DNA of 64,000 nucleotides from Prevotella sp. GTDB taxonomy: Bacteria > Bacteroidota > Bacteroidia > Bacteroidales > Bacteroidaceae. The notes under the pieces are model-generated. The model had not been told where the DNA came from. It saw only the letters and a program-made list of their open reading frames with translations, and searched no databases. Where the stretch lies: assembly GCA_017619755.1 (NCBI GenBank), contig JAFZRU010000031.1, forward strand, positions 1 through 64,000. The letters are read 5' to 3'. Position numbers and translations under genes: made by a program. This document shows positions 42,861 to 50,318 of the stretch, piece by piece (positions within the stretch are counted from its first letter, which is position 1; the number at the start of each line of letters is the position of its first letter).

Positions 42861-42926
42861 ACTATTGACATCATAACATCCCGGGGTGTTAGCTGCGCTC
42901 GTAGAGTTCTGAACGGAGACCGCATC

Positions 42927-42997
42927 GCGGTCTTTGTTCAGGTTTGTCGTTACCACCGACAGGCAAGCTTGCTCTCGAGAATATGAACAAAAACCGT
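42927..42997. repeat. Palindromic dispersed repeat, copy B
   Basis: The ends GCGGTCTTTGTTCA and TGAACAAAAACCGT are an inverted repeat (12 of 14), with GCTTGCTCTCGAGAAT inside. Size, ends and the inner motif match copy A at 41853. GACCGCATCGCGGTC just before it adds a further hairpin. Confidence 0.6.
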
Positions 42998-43058
42998 ATT
43001 TCCCTCCATGGAACGATAGATTTTTCACCCGACAGGCAGAAAAATGAAATGTTTTACC

Positions 43059-43066
43059 TAAATTTG
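43059..43066 (+). promoter_or_regulatory. -7 element of the kinase operon
   Basis: TAAATTTG, followed by C, lies 26 bp before the ATG at 43093. The -33 position is not well matched, so an activator may be needed. Confidence 0.5.
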
Positions 43067-43092
43067 CACGAAATTCCTAATATCAACGGCTT

Positions 43093-43644
43093 ATGACACT
43101 TTCCTTCAAACTCACCGAATTGTTGAAAAAGAAGTGTGGCAGAGACATCAGTACGCCATCCGGAGTGGAAACGCTGGCTCTTGACATCGAGTCGAAAACC
43201 GACGAGCACATCGGCGTCAACACCCTCAAGCGGCTGTTGGGCATTATCAATGACGAGCGCATGCCACGCACCTCCACCCTCGACATTATCGCCCGCTATT
43301 TGGGATATGGCAACTGGAGCACCCTACAGCAGCTCGACTCGGGCAGCAATTCCGACTTTGGCCCGATGGACAACACCATCCAAACCTCCCAACTTCCCGT
43401 GGGTCAGAAGATTGTCATCACCTACCACCCCGACCGAACCGTCACCGTCCAGCATCATGGCAATGGTCATTTCGCCGTCTTGTCGTCTGTCAACAGCAAG
43501 TTGCATGTCGGTGATGAGCTACAAATATCACATCTCGTAAAATCCTTCCCCCTGCTGGTCTCTCGCGTGATAAGAGACGGCAAAGACTTGGGGGCATTCA
43601 CAGCCGGCAAGGCACAAGGCATCCATTTCTCGCTGCTGACATAA
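43093..43644 (+). CDS. Putative DNA-binding-like protein paired with a Ser/Thr kinase
   Basis: A 183-residue soluble protein. Residues about 1-80 follow a helical pattern seen at the N-terminus of Bacteroidetes regulators: FKLTELLKKKCGRDISTPSG, IGVNTLKRLLGIINDERMPR, TLDIIARYLGYGNWSTLQQL, suggesting an XRE-like helix-turn-helix. The C-terminal 85 residues are beta-rich (KIVITYHPDRTVTVQHHGNG, LHVGDELQISHLV), with no recognised family. The kinase gene starts 15 bp after its stop, so the two are co-transcribed. It may be a kinase substrate or a regulator. DNA binding is an inference from pattern only. Confidence 0.65.
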   Translation: MTLSFKLTELLKKKCGRDISTPSGVETLALDIESKTDEHIGVNTLKRLLGIINDERMPRTSTLDIIARYLGYGNWSTLQQLDSGSNSDFGPMDNTIQTSQLPVGQKIVITYHPDRTVTVQHHGNGHFAVLSSVNSKLHVGDELQISHLVKSFPLLVSRVIRDGKDLGAFTAGKAQGIHFSLLT

Positions 43645-43659
43645 CGCTCCCTCCATCCC

Positions 43660-45183
43660 ATGAGTTCATCGTCATTCTCCGACCAACAATACGACTTTTC
43701 CAGTGCCAAGAGCCTGCCTGTTTCTGGATCCACTTGCGATTGCTATCAAGTGAAGCTATACGGGAAACTGCATTTCCTAAAGCGTTTGAAAGAGGAAATG
43801 CGCACCGACCCACGCTTTTTGGCGGCACTTCGGAAGGAGTTTGAGACGGGATACCAACTCGAACACCCCCATTTAGTGAGATACCTGAACAGGGGCGATG
43901 ATTACATCCTCACAGAGTATGTCGATGGCGAAACACTCGACCACTTCGTCGTCAGCCACCCCGACTATTTCAACCACCGCGACAACGCCGACCGCTTTTT
44001 GCAGCAACTGCTAAGCGTCATCGACTATCTCCACCAGCACCAAGTGGTGCATCTCGACCTGAAACCCGCCAACATCATGGTCACCCACGTAGGGCATGAG
44101 GTAAAACTGATAGATTTGGGCTACTGCTACACAGACTGCTATACCGACACCATGGGACACACCGCAAAATATGCTGCTCCAGAACAACTTGACGGCAACA
44201 AAAAGGTGGACGCCCGTACAGACATCTATGCCATAGGACGCATCCTGCAGTCATTGCCCTGCGCACATTTTTACAAAAAGACAATCGACAAATGCACTGC
44301 CTCGCAACCTGCCGACCGATACCAAGAGGTTACCGAAATCGCTCGCGACATAAGGCGGAGAGCCATTCCCAAATGGGCTATCGCCATAATTCCAATCTTG
44401 GCAATAGTGGCGTTCATAGCATATCATTCTGCCACAGAAAAGGGGACTGACACCACCAAATTGCCTCATCCCGCCGACACCACAAAGCAAGCCCATTCTT
44501 CTACCACAGCATCCACTCCGACATCGACAGCATCTACTCCAACTTCGGCAAACACCTCTCTTCCAAAGACAACAACGACATCTAAAGAGCCAACAAGCCA
44601 ACAAGCAATCCCCCCCATACTTTCGTCTGACATTAGTCAAGAAACCACGCCTGTCATTGCACAACAGGAAAAGGTCGTAGAGCAGGAAAAAGTCATGGGA
44701 CAGGAAAAGGTAGCCGTGCAAGAAAAAGCAGTTGTTCAAGAAAAAGTAGTTGTTCAAGAAAAAGTCTCTGAACAGGAAAAGGTCTCAGAGCCGGGAAAGG
44801 TCGCTGGTCGTAAAAAAAGGGAAAACGCCAATGCTGAAGACACGCTTAAACTTAGGCAGTTGCTGAAGGAGGCATTACGCCCTTTGTATCAGAAGCATCT
44901 CGCCAAATATGAGCGTATCGCTTACGACGAGATGACCATGGAACAGACAAATCAATATGGGGAGAGTAGTGCCAATTTCGAGATAGAGGCATACAACAAT
45001 AGGCAACAAATATTCACTTCCTGCAAAAAGCATTATTCAGGTCGTCTTTTAGAGGCCGAATGGAAACAAGCACTTCTCTACTACAAACTCACGCTTTACT
45101 GGAAAATGAAACAAAACAGCCCCAATCACGAACCTTTCTACGACAACAAGAAATTCCGTTATTACGAATACGGAAACAACTGA
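43660..45183 (+). CDS. Transmembrane Ser/Thr protein kinase with QEKVxx repeats
   Basis: A 507-residue protein with a Hanks-type kinase domain at about 13-232. Seen are the ATP-binding Lys41 (LHFLKRLKEE), catalytic loop HLDLKPANIM (131-140; HLD replaces the usual HRD), IDLGY (DLG for DFG, 152-154) and APEQ (173-176). The glycine-rich loop is degenerate (PVSGSTCDCYQV). A membrane span at about 239-255 leads to a Thr/Ser/Pro-rich stretch, eight QEKVxx units and a C-terminal helical domain (residues about 395-507). Loss of the HRD Arg suggests activity without activation-loop phosphorylation. Its cognate phosphatase is not in the window. Confidence 0.85.
   Translation: MSSSSFSDQQYDFSSAKSLPVSGSTCDCYQVKLYGKLHFLKRLKEEMRTDPRFLAALRKEFETGYQLEHPHLVRYLNRGDDYILTEYVDGETLDHFVVSHPDYFNHRDNADRFLQQLLSVIDYLHQHQVVHLDLKPANIMVTHVGHEVKLIDLGYCYTDCYTDTMGHTAKYAAPEQLDGNKKVDARTDIYAIGRILQSLPCAHFYKKTIDKCTASQPADRYQEVTEIARDIRRRAIPKWAIAIIPILAIVAFIAYHSATEKGTDTTKLPHPADTTKQAHSSTTASTPTSTASTPTSANTSLPKTTTTSKEPTSQQAIPPILSSDISQETTPVIAQQEKVVEQEKVMGQEKVAVQEKAVVQEKVVVQEKVSEQEKVSEPGKVAGRKKRENANAEDTLKLRQLLKEALRPLYQKHLAKYERIAYDEMTMEQTNQYGESSANFEIEAYNNRQQIFTSCKKHYSGRLLEAEWKQALLYYKLTLYWKMKQNSPNHEPFYDNKKFRYYEYGNN
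44665..44808 (+). repeat. 18-bp tandem repeat array in the kinase gene
   Basis: Eight units of the 18-bp form CAGGAAAAGGTNNNNNN, seven clean and one degenerate, encode QEKVxx. The DNA differs between units, so the array is older than the 54-bp array in the PEGA gene. Confidence 0.8.
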
Positions 45184-45296
45184 TTAGCCCCCAAAAGGAC
45201 AACTGATTTAATAGATTTGAACTGACAGTCTTGACTCTGTGAGATACACCTAACCATGGGCGTTTTTTATAGGAAGATTGAATTTGCCGACACATA

Positions 45297-45328
45297 TTTG
45301 GTAATTTTCACATTTCTTCATACCTTTG
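45297..45328 (+). promoter_or_regulatory. Promoter of fabK
   Basis: TTTG (45297-45300) and TACCTTTG (45321-45328) are 20 bp apart. The leader is about 140 nt and contains the hairpin ATGACGG/CCGTCAT (45365-45371 and 45381-45387). Confidence 0.65.
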
Positions 45329-45471
45329 TAACGACATTCAATCAAGTGTCTCGCACCTCCCGACATGACGGTCTTATCATCCGTCATATTCCAAGGGATA
45401 GCGTGCATCTTTGCAGGAAACCATCCTACGCCCACTCCGGCAACTATTGTTAATTGAAAAAACTCAGTCTT

Positions 45472-46416
45472 ATGAATAAGAATAGAATTACAGAATTATT
45501 TGGGATCAAATACCCCATCATCCAAGGTGGTATGGTATGGATAAGCGGTTGGCGGCTGGCCTCCGCAGTGAGCAATGCCGGTGGCTTAGGTCTGCTGGGA
45601 GCCGGTTCGATGCACCCCGAGACGCTATTGGAGCACATCCACAAGATGCGCGAAGCGACCGACAAGCCCTGGGGGGTCAACGTTCCGTTGATGTACCCTG
45701 AAATAGACCGTTTGGTGGACCTTCTCATCAGCGAGGGCGTAGGCATCGTCTTTACCTCCGCCGGGAGTCCGAAAAAATACACCCAGCGATTCCACGATGC
45801 CGGCATGAAGGTGGCCCACGTGGTGTCGAGCGCCAAGTTCGCCCGCAAATGCGAGGAGGCGGGGGTCGATGCCGTCGTGGCCGAGGGTTTCGAGGCCGGT
45901 GGGCACAACGGTCGTGAGGAGACGACAACGCTGACGCTCATCCCGCAGGTGAGACAAGCCACCACCCTCCCCTTGCTTGCAGCCGGTGGCATCGCCTCCG
46001 GCGAGGCGATGGCAGCCGTGATGTGCCTTGGAGCCGAAGGAGTACAAGTAGGTACGCTCTTCGCCCTCACGGAGGAGAGCAGTGCATCAGAGGCCTTCAA
46101 GCGTCGCTGCCTCTCGTTGGAAGACGGCGGCACCATGCTCACTTTGAAATCCATCTCCCCCACCCGCTTGGTGAAAAACGCACTCTACCACCGCCTCGTA
46201 GCCGCAGAGCAGGCCGGCGCGACACCTGAAGAACTACGCGCCATCCTCGGCCCGGCAGCCACGAAACGCGGCATCTTCGAGGGAGACGTGGAGAATGGTG
46301 AGTTGGAAATTGGACAGGCGGCCTCCTCTGTCAAAGAGATTTTGCCTGTGGCGACGGTGATGACCAACATGATGCAGGGCTACCAAGAAGCACGGGAACG
46401 CCTCATGTCACTTTAG
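45472..46416 (+). CDS. fabK: Enoyl-ACP reductase II (FabK) / nitronate monooxygenase family
   Basis: A 314-residue FMN-dependent TIM barrel. Family features are MNKNRITELFGIKYPIIQGG, WISGWRLASAVSNAGGLGLL, GVNVPLMYPEID, VDAVVAEGFEAGGHNGREET and LLAAGGIASGEAMAAVMCLG followed by GVQVGT. FabK reduces the double bond in fatty-acid elongation. Nitronate monooxygenases share the fold, and the EAGGHNG segment and bacterial context favour FabK. The ATG at 45472 is chosen over the upstream TTG at 45454. Its last 14 bp overlap the end of the convergent MATE gene. Confidence 0.85.
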   Translation: MNKNRITELFGIKYPIIQGGMVWISGWRLASAVSNAGGLGLLGAGSMHPETLLEHIHKMREATDKPWGVNVPLMYPEIDRLVDLLISEGVGIVFTSAGSPKKYTQRFHDAGMKVAHVVSSAKFARKCEEAGVDAVVAEGFEAGGHNGREETTTLTLIPQVRQATTLPLLAAGGIASGEAMAAVMCLGAEGVQVGTLFALTEESSASEAFKRRCLSLEDGGTMLTLKSISPTRLVKNALYHRLVAAEQAGATPEELRAILGPAATKRGIFEGDVENGELEIGQAASSVKEILPVATVMTNMMQGYQEARERLMSL

Positions 46417-47788
46417 TGGTATTCATCCACTTTCCTCGGAAAAGGCGCACGGTGAGCATCACCCCTCGGAAAGTGAGTTCGATGGCCATCGCCGTCCACA
46501 CCCCCACCAAGCCATACTCGATGGACAAGAAGTAGGCAAGGGTCAGCCTGATGAACCACATGCTGCTCAAACTGATGATGGCCGGCTTGAGGGTGTCGCC
46601 AGCCCCCACACATACGCATACGGCGATGATGGATGCAGCAAACATCGGTTCTGCAAAGGCCTCGATGCGAAGACACCGACTTCCCAAGTCGATGATTTCC
46701 TCCACCGGCGTCATCAGACCCATCATCTCCGGCGCGAAGACAAACATCACCGCACCCATGACGGCCATCACCGCCATTCCGGAGAAGAGTGTCATACGGG
46801 CAAAACTTTTACAAAGGTCTCCCCTTCCCGCACCCAAACTCTGGCCTATGAGGGTGGTGGCCGCTTCTCCTATGCCGAATCCAGGCATGTAGCAAAGGCT
46901 CTCCGCCGTGATTCCCAAGGTGTTGGCGGCGATGGCGATGTTACCCAACGGAGCCACAATCATGGTCCCCACGATTTGCGCACCACTCATCAACACCGAC
47001 TGCGCCGCCATGGGGAGACCTATCTTCACAGCGTTGACCAAGTAGTCACCCACCCAGTGGAAACGCTCGCCCACCCTTCTCAGCGAAAGCATCTCATTGC
47101 GGAAGATGGCTATCCATGCCTGCGCGGAACCGCAGATGACGATGGCGAGCGACGTGCCAATGGCCGCGCCCATCACCCCAAGATGTGCCTTGTAGATGAG
47201 GAGGTAGTTGAACACCACGTCAAGTAGACACATGACAATGCTCACCATGCTGGGTATGCGCATATTGCCCGAGCACTTGAGCATGGCACTGGAGAGGCTG
47301 TTGAGCTGAAAAAACGGCCCAGAGAGAGCAAAAATGAGGAAATAAATCGAAGCGTCGCGAGCGATGTCGGCACCGCCACCGAGCCAGAATGGAAGGGGCC
47401 TGGCAATGGCCACCGCCACGAGCATCATCACCAAACTAAGCAACGTGGTGACGATGAGTGCATGTCGGAACACCTGCCTTGCCTTGACGAAGTCGTTTGC
47501 CCCGATGAAATGCGCCACTTGTACAGAGAAGCCCATGGAAGCCGCACCCGTGAGGCTTCCGAACAGCCAGGTCGAGGTCTCCACGATGCCACAGGCGGCA
47601 GAAGCTTTCTCGCCGAGATGCCCCACCATGGCCTGGTCGATGAAAAACATCACCACACTGGTAATCTGAGCCAAGATGGAGGGTATGCTCAACTGTATGA
47701 TCAAGTTGAGTTTGTCGCCTGCTGTCAACGCCTTTCCATCGCGTATGTACCCTAACAGTTCGTCGCTTTTTCCCTTGAACACGCTCAT
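46403..47788 (-). CDS. MATE family efflux transporter
   Basis: A 461-residue inner-membrane exporter of the MATE family, about twelve spans in two bundles, each starting with an NLIIQLSIPSILAQITSVVM-like helix; the second begins VKIGLPMAAQSVLMSGAQIV. The end is basic (LFRGKWMNTTKVT). Likely coupled to Na or H ions, with cationic drugs as usual substrates. The ATG at 47788 (MSVFKGK) lies just 6 bp after the -7 box, so the transcript should be leaderless. The 3' end overlaps fabK by 14 bp. Confidence 0.9.
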   Translation of the reverse strand: MSVFKGKSDELLGYIRDGKALTAGDKLNLIIQLSIPSILAQITSVVMFFIDQAMVGHLGEKASAACGIVETSTWLFGSLTGAASMGFSVQVAHFIGANDFVKARQVFRHALIVTTLLSLVMMLVAVAIARPLPFWLGGGADIARDASIYFLIFALSGPFFQLNSLSSAMLKCSGNMRIPSMVSIVMCLLDVVFNYLLIYKAHLGVMGAAIGTSLAIVICGSAQAWIAIFRNEMLSLRRVGERFHWVGDYLVNAVKIGLPMAAQSVLMSGAQIVGTMIVAPLGNIAIAANTLGITAESLCYMPGFGIGEAATTLIGQSLGAGRGDLCKSFARMTLFSGMAVMAVMGAVMFVFAPEMMGLMTPVEEIIDLGSRCLRIEAFAEPMFAASIIAVCVCVGAGDTLKPAIISLSSMWFIRLTLAYFLSIEYGLVGVWTAMAIELTFRGVMLTVRLFRGKWMNTTKVT

Positions 47789-47794
47789 GGTGTG

Positions 47795-47825
47795 CAAATA
47801 TAGTTGAAAAAGTACACATCACAAA
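47795..47825 (-). promoter_or_regulatory. Leaderless promoter of the MATE gene
   Basis: TTTG (47825-47822) and TATATTTG (47802-47795) are exactly 19 bp apart on the minus strand. The start codon at 47788 lies at the expected transcription start. Confidence 0.75.
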
Positions 47826-47857
47826 ATTTGTCGCCATTTTTGGCTTCCTCCTTGCCC

Positions 47858-47896
47858 AAAAAAAGCGGGCAGAGCCGTCAATCGGCTCCGCCCGCT
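47858..47896 (-). terminator. Strong terminator of the small-peptide transcript
   Basis: Read on the minus strand, AGCGGGCGGAGCCG and CGGCTCTGCCCGCT form a 14-bp stem with one mismatch and a 5-nt loop, followed by a run of seven Ts. It lies 42 bp after the small ORF stop. Confidence 0.85.
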
Positions 47897-47937
47897 TGTT
47901 ATGTAATGTTGTCTTATTCAAATGTGTCGTCCGAGTG

Positions 47938-48018
47938 TTATTTCTTTTCTATGGTGTTCTCGAACATGAATCCTGAAGCAATCAATGCTGCGAATACTAA
48001 AACGATAGTTGTGTTCAT
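47938..48018 (-). CDS. 26-residue membrane peptide within a short transcription unit
   Basis: The frame encodes MNTTIVLVFAALIASGFMFE and then NTIEKK: one hydrophobic helix with a charged end. A purine-rich stretch (AAGGGTAAAAAG) precedes the ATG. A clear promoter (48283-48313) lies about 260 nt upstream and a strong terminator follows, giving an isolated transcript of about 420 nt. The long purine-rich leader has a hairpin CATGCCGTGAGGCAGCATG. The unit may instead be a small regulatory RNA with an incidental ORF. No known family was recognised. Confidence 0.5.
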   Translation of the reverse strand: MNTTIVLVFAALIASGFMFENTIEKK

Positions 48019-48282
48019 CTTTTTACCCTTTCTTACTTTAAATTAAACATTTCGCATGCTGCCTCACGGCATGAGCGGTTACCTGAAACTCTCTTTTTTT
48101 TACAATCTTAACCTTTATTCAATGCAATCTCTATACATTATGTTACCCTGTCACATCTCTTTTCACCTTAATAATATACTTTATCTGATGATATCCTTTT
48201 CAATGCTTTCTCTTTATAATTCCTAACAATCTCTTTTACCTTAAACCAACACCTTGGCTGACCTTTTATCCTTTTGACGATG

Positions 48283-48313
48283 CAAAGGTACGACTGTTTG
48301 CGCACACAGCCAA
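48283..48313 (-). promoter_or_regulatory. Promoter of the small-peptide transcript
   Basis: TTGG (48313-48310) and TACCTTTG (48290-48283) are 19 bp apart on the minus strand. It matches the dnaG and ilvD promoters in form and spacing. Confidence 0.75.
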
Positions 48314-48445
48314 CATTTTTGCCCATTTTATGGTGAAATGTGCAATATTTTTGACTTGCATCAAGAAAGCGGGGGAATGATTTCCGTGATATGGCAACAA
48401 ACGAAAAAAAACGAATGTCGTGTGTGTTGTTTGGACAAAGTATGT

Positions 48446-48505
48446 AAAAAAGGCGATGCTGTTACCCATTCAGTCGTCATAGAGACGCCCAGGGGCAACA
48501 GCATC
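48446..48505 (-). terminator. Terminator of the arabinan locus
   Basis: GATGCTGTT and AACAGCATC form a 9-bp stem (48497-48505 with 48455-48463 on the minus strand), with an inner CGTC/GACG stem, followed by GCC and six Ts. It begins 32 bp after the GH43 stop. Confidence 0.75.
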
Positions 48506-48536
48506 AATGAGAGGTTTTCTTATCCATTGAGAATGG

Positions 48537-50318
48537 TTATTCCTTCAAGACGAATTTTCTGCCGTTGCGAATGTATATGACATTCGGTCGTGGTGTCATC
48601 ACACGTCGGCCTTGCAAGTCATAAATGACCCCATCGCCTTCGTTTCGACCAGCCTTGATCTCAGCAATATCATCGATAGCCTCTGTCTGATACCCCCATA
48701 CAGTAACACCGGTAGTGGCTGCAAAGGCTGTGAATGCGGGAGCCTTGGTGTTGGTGGGTTCCAAGGTCTGCTCTATCATCACGCCATGGTAATAGGTGCT
48801 GCCTATCTTGAGCGTGACATAGGAAGTGCCTTCTTCAATCGTCCACGTTCCAGTGGCATCCCCGGTAATATTTCCATCACTTGAAAGCTCGATGTCGATA
48901 GGAGATGCAGCCTCTTTCTTGGTGTGGTCCAATTTGTAATTATGGACAAGCAGTTTGTATTTTCCTGGGATAAGATTAGTGGCTATCTGTTGGGTTGTGG
49001 CAATGTCGGCACTCTTTACCTGCTCACCAGTATATTCAAACGGGGCGGCTACCAGCCAACCGTTCTTATTTTGGAAAACCTGGTGCACACGGACCTGATG
49101 GCTCTCTCCCCAATTCTGAAAACGAGTATGATAAACCAGATAAGTCCGTCCGTCTTCAGCAGCAAGGATGGAGTTGTGACCTTGCGAGCGTTCGCCATTA
49201 TTACCCTTGGTTTGATTGCCCCAAGAGGTGTAGGCTCCGAAAATGTTGACACCTCGGTTGTTGTCGTTTTCCTTAGGACCGAAATTCACCAGGTAGGATG
49301 TGAATATTGCCCTGTTGCTGCGTGAGTCGAGATAGGGTCCGTCGGGCTTTGTTGACCGGAACACCCGCATCTGGTAACCGCCGTTGTTATAGTCGGAAGC
49401 CACACCACCGGCAGCCAGTCCTCCATAGGTTACAAACAGATAATAATAGCCACCTATGTACTCGATATAACTGGCCTCACCCGACACGTAGAATCCGCCA
49501 GCTATCTTCTTGCCGAAATATGGGTCGATGGTGACACCGTCGCCCGACCCTGCCAGCGTATAAGTGACATCATAATCGCGCAGACCCGTGTTCTCGTCGA
49601 GTTCGAGCATCCAGATGCCGCCGCTCCATGAACCGTAAGTCATCCACAACTTGCCCTCCTCGTCATAGAACACGCATGGGTCTATGCTGTTGGGATAACG
49701 CCTTCCCCAATTGTTGCCTACTGCATAACGGCCAGGCAGAGACGCTTGCGTACCGATGACGAGTTCCAAATCGGTGTCCTTATAGGACGTACCGGTGTGG
49801 AAGCCGCTCGTCACCACCGGGGCTTGGTAACGGTAGGGACCCTCAATCTTGTCCGATGTCAACAATATGATGCTCGAATACCAGTTGTCGCCGTTGATGC
49901 TCAGGTACATGCACCATTTTTCCATGGCTTTGTTCCAGATGACATCGGGCGCCCACATGTTACCGTCAATGTTGTAATTGGAACTTCCACGCTTGGCCCA
50001 TGCCATCGCATTGAAATTTGGCAACAACACATCAACACCACCCTTCTTGACAGTTGTTACGGCGGGGGTGGTAAAGGCTACGCTGTTGGAAGCATTCTTG
50101 TTGGTGGCAGTGGCCCATGGGGCTGTAAACGACGTCCAACTCATCAAGTCTTTAGACTTGGCTGAAGCACGGTGAGAGCCAAAAATATAGTACGTCTGGG
50201 ACACTGGTTCCCAAACGACGCTGGGGTCATGCACGCTGACACGTTTCAGCGTGTATGCCGCAGCACTCATGGGAACCAGTGCAGACAGTAATATATACAG
50301 AATCTTCTTCATTTTCAT
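48537..50318 (-). CDS. Secreted GH43 endo-arabinanase with T9SS-like C-terminus
   Basis: A 593-residue enzyme inferred to cut alpha-1,5-arabinan. Signal MKMKKILYILLSALVPMSAA. The five-bladed propeller holds the three GH43 acidic residues: Asp31 in VHDPSVVWEP, Asp213 in NSIDPCVFYDEEGKLWMTYG and Glu281 in SGEASYIEY. An arabinanase-type C-terminal beta domain (about 430-545) follows. The last 35 residues (VIYDLQGRRVMTPRPNVIYI, ending VLKE) resemble a type IX sorting domain. It starts at the base after the binding lipoprotein's stop, so it is the last gene of the arabinan locus. Confidence 0.88.
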   Translation of the reverse strand: MKMKKILYILLSALVPMSAAAYTLKRVSVHDPSVVWEPVSQTYYIFGSHRASAKSKDLMSWTSFTAPWATATNKNASNSVAFTTPAVTTVKKGGVDVLLPNFNAMAWAKRGSSNYNIDGNMWAPDVIWNKAMEKWCMYLSINGDNWYSSIILLTSDKIEGPYRYQAPVVTSGFHTGTSYKDTDLELVIGTQASLPGRYAVGNNWGRRYPNSIDPCVFYDEEGKLWMTYGSWSGGIWMLELDENTGLRDYDVTYTLAGSGDGVTIDPYFGKKIAGGFYVSGEASYIEYIGGYYYLFVTYGGLAAGGVASDYNNGGYQMRVFRSTKPDGPYLDSRSNRAIFTSYLVNFGPKENDNNRGVNIFGAYTSWGNQTKGNNGERSQGHNSILAAEDGRTYLVYHTRFQNWGESHQVRVHQVFQNKNGWLVAAPFEYTGEQVKSADIATTQQIATNLIPGKYKLLVHNYKLDHTKKEAASPIDIELSSDGNITGDATGTWTIEEGTSYVTLKIGSTYYHGVMIEQTLEPTNTKAPAFTAFAATTGVTVWGYQTEAIDDIAEIKAGRNEGDGVIYDLQGRRVMTPRPNVIYIRNGRKFVLKE

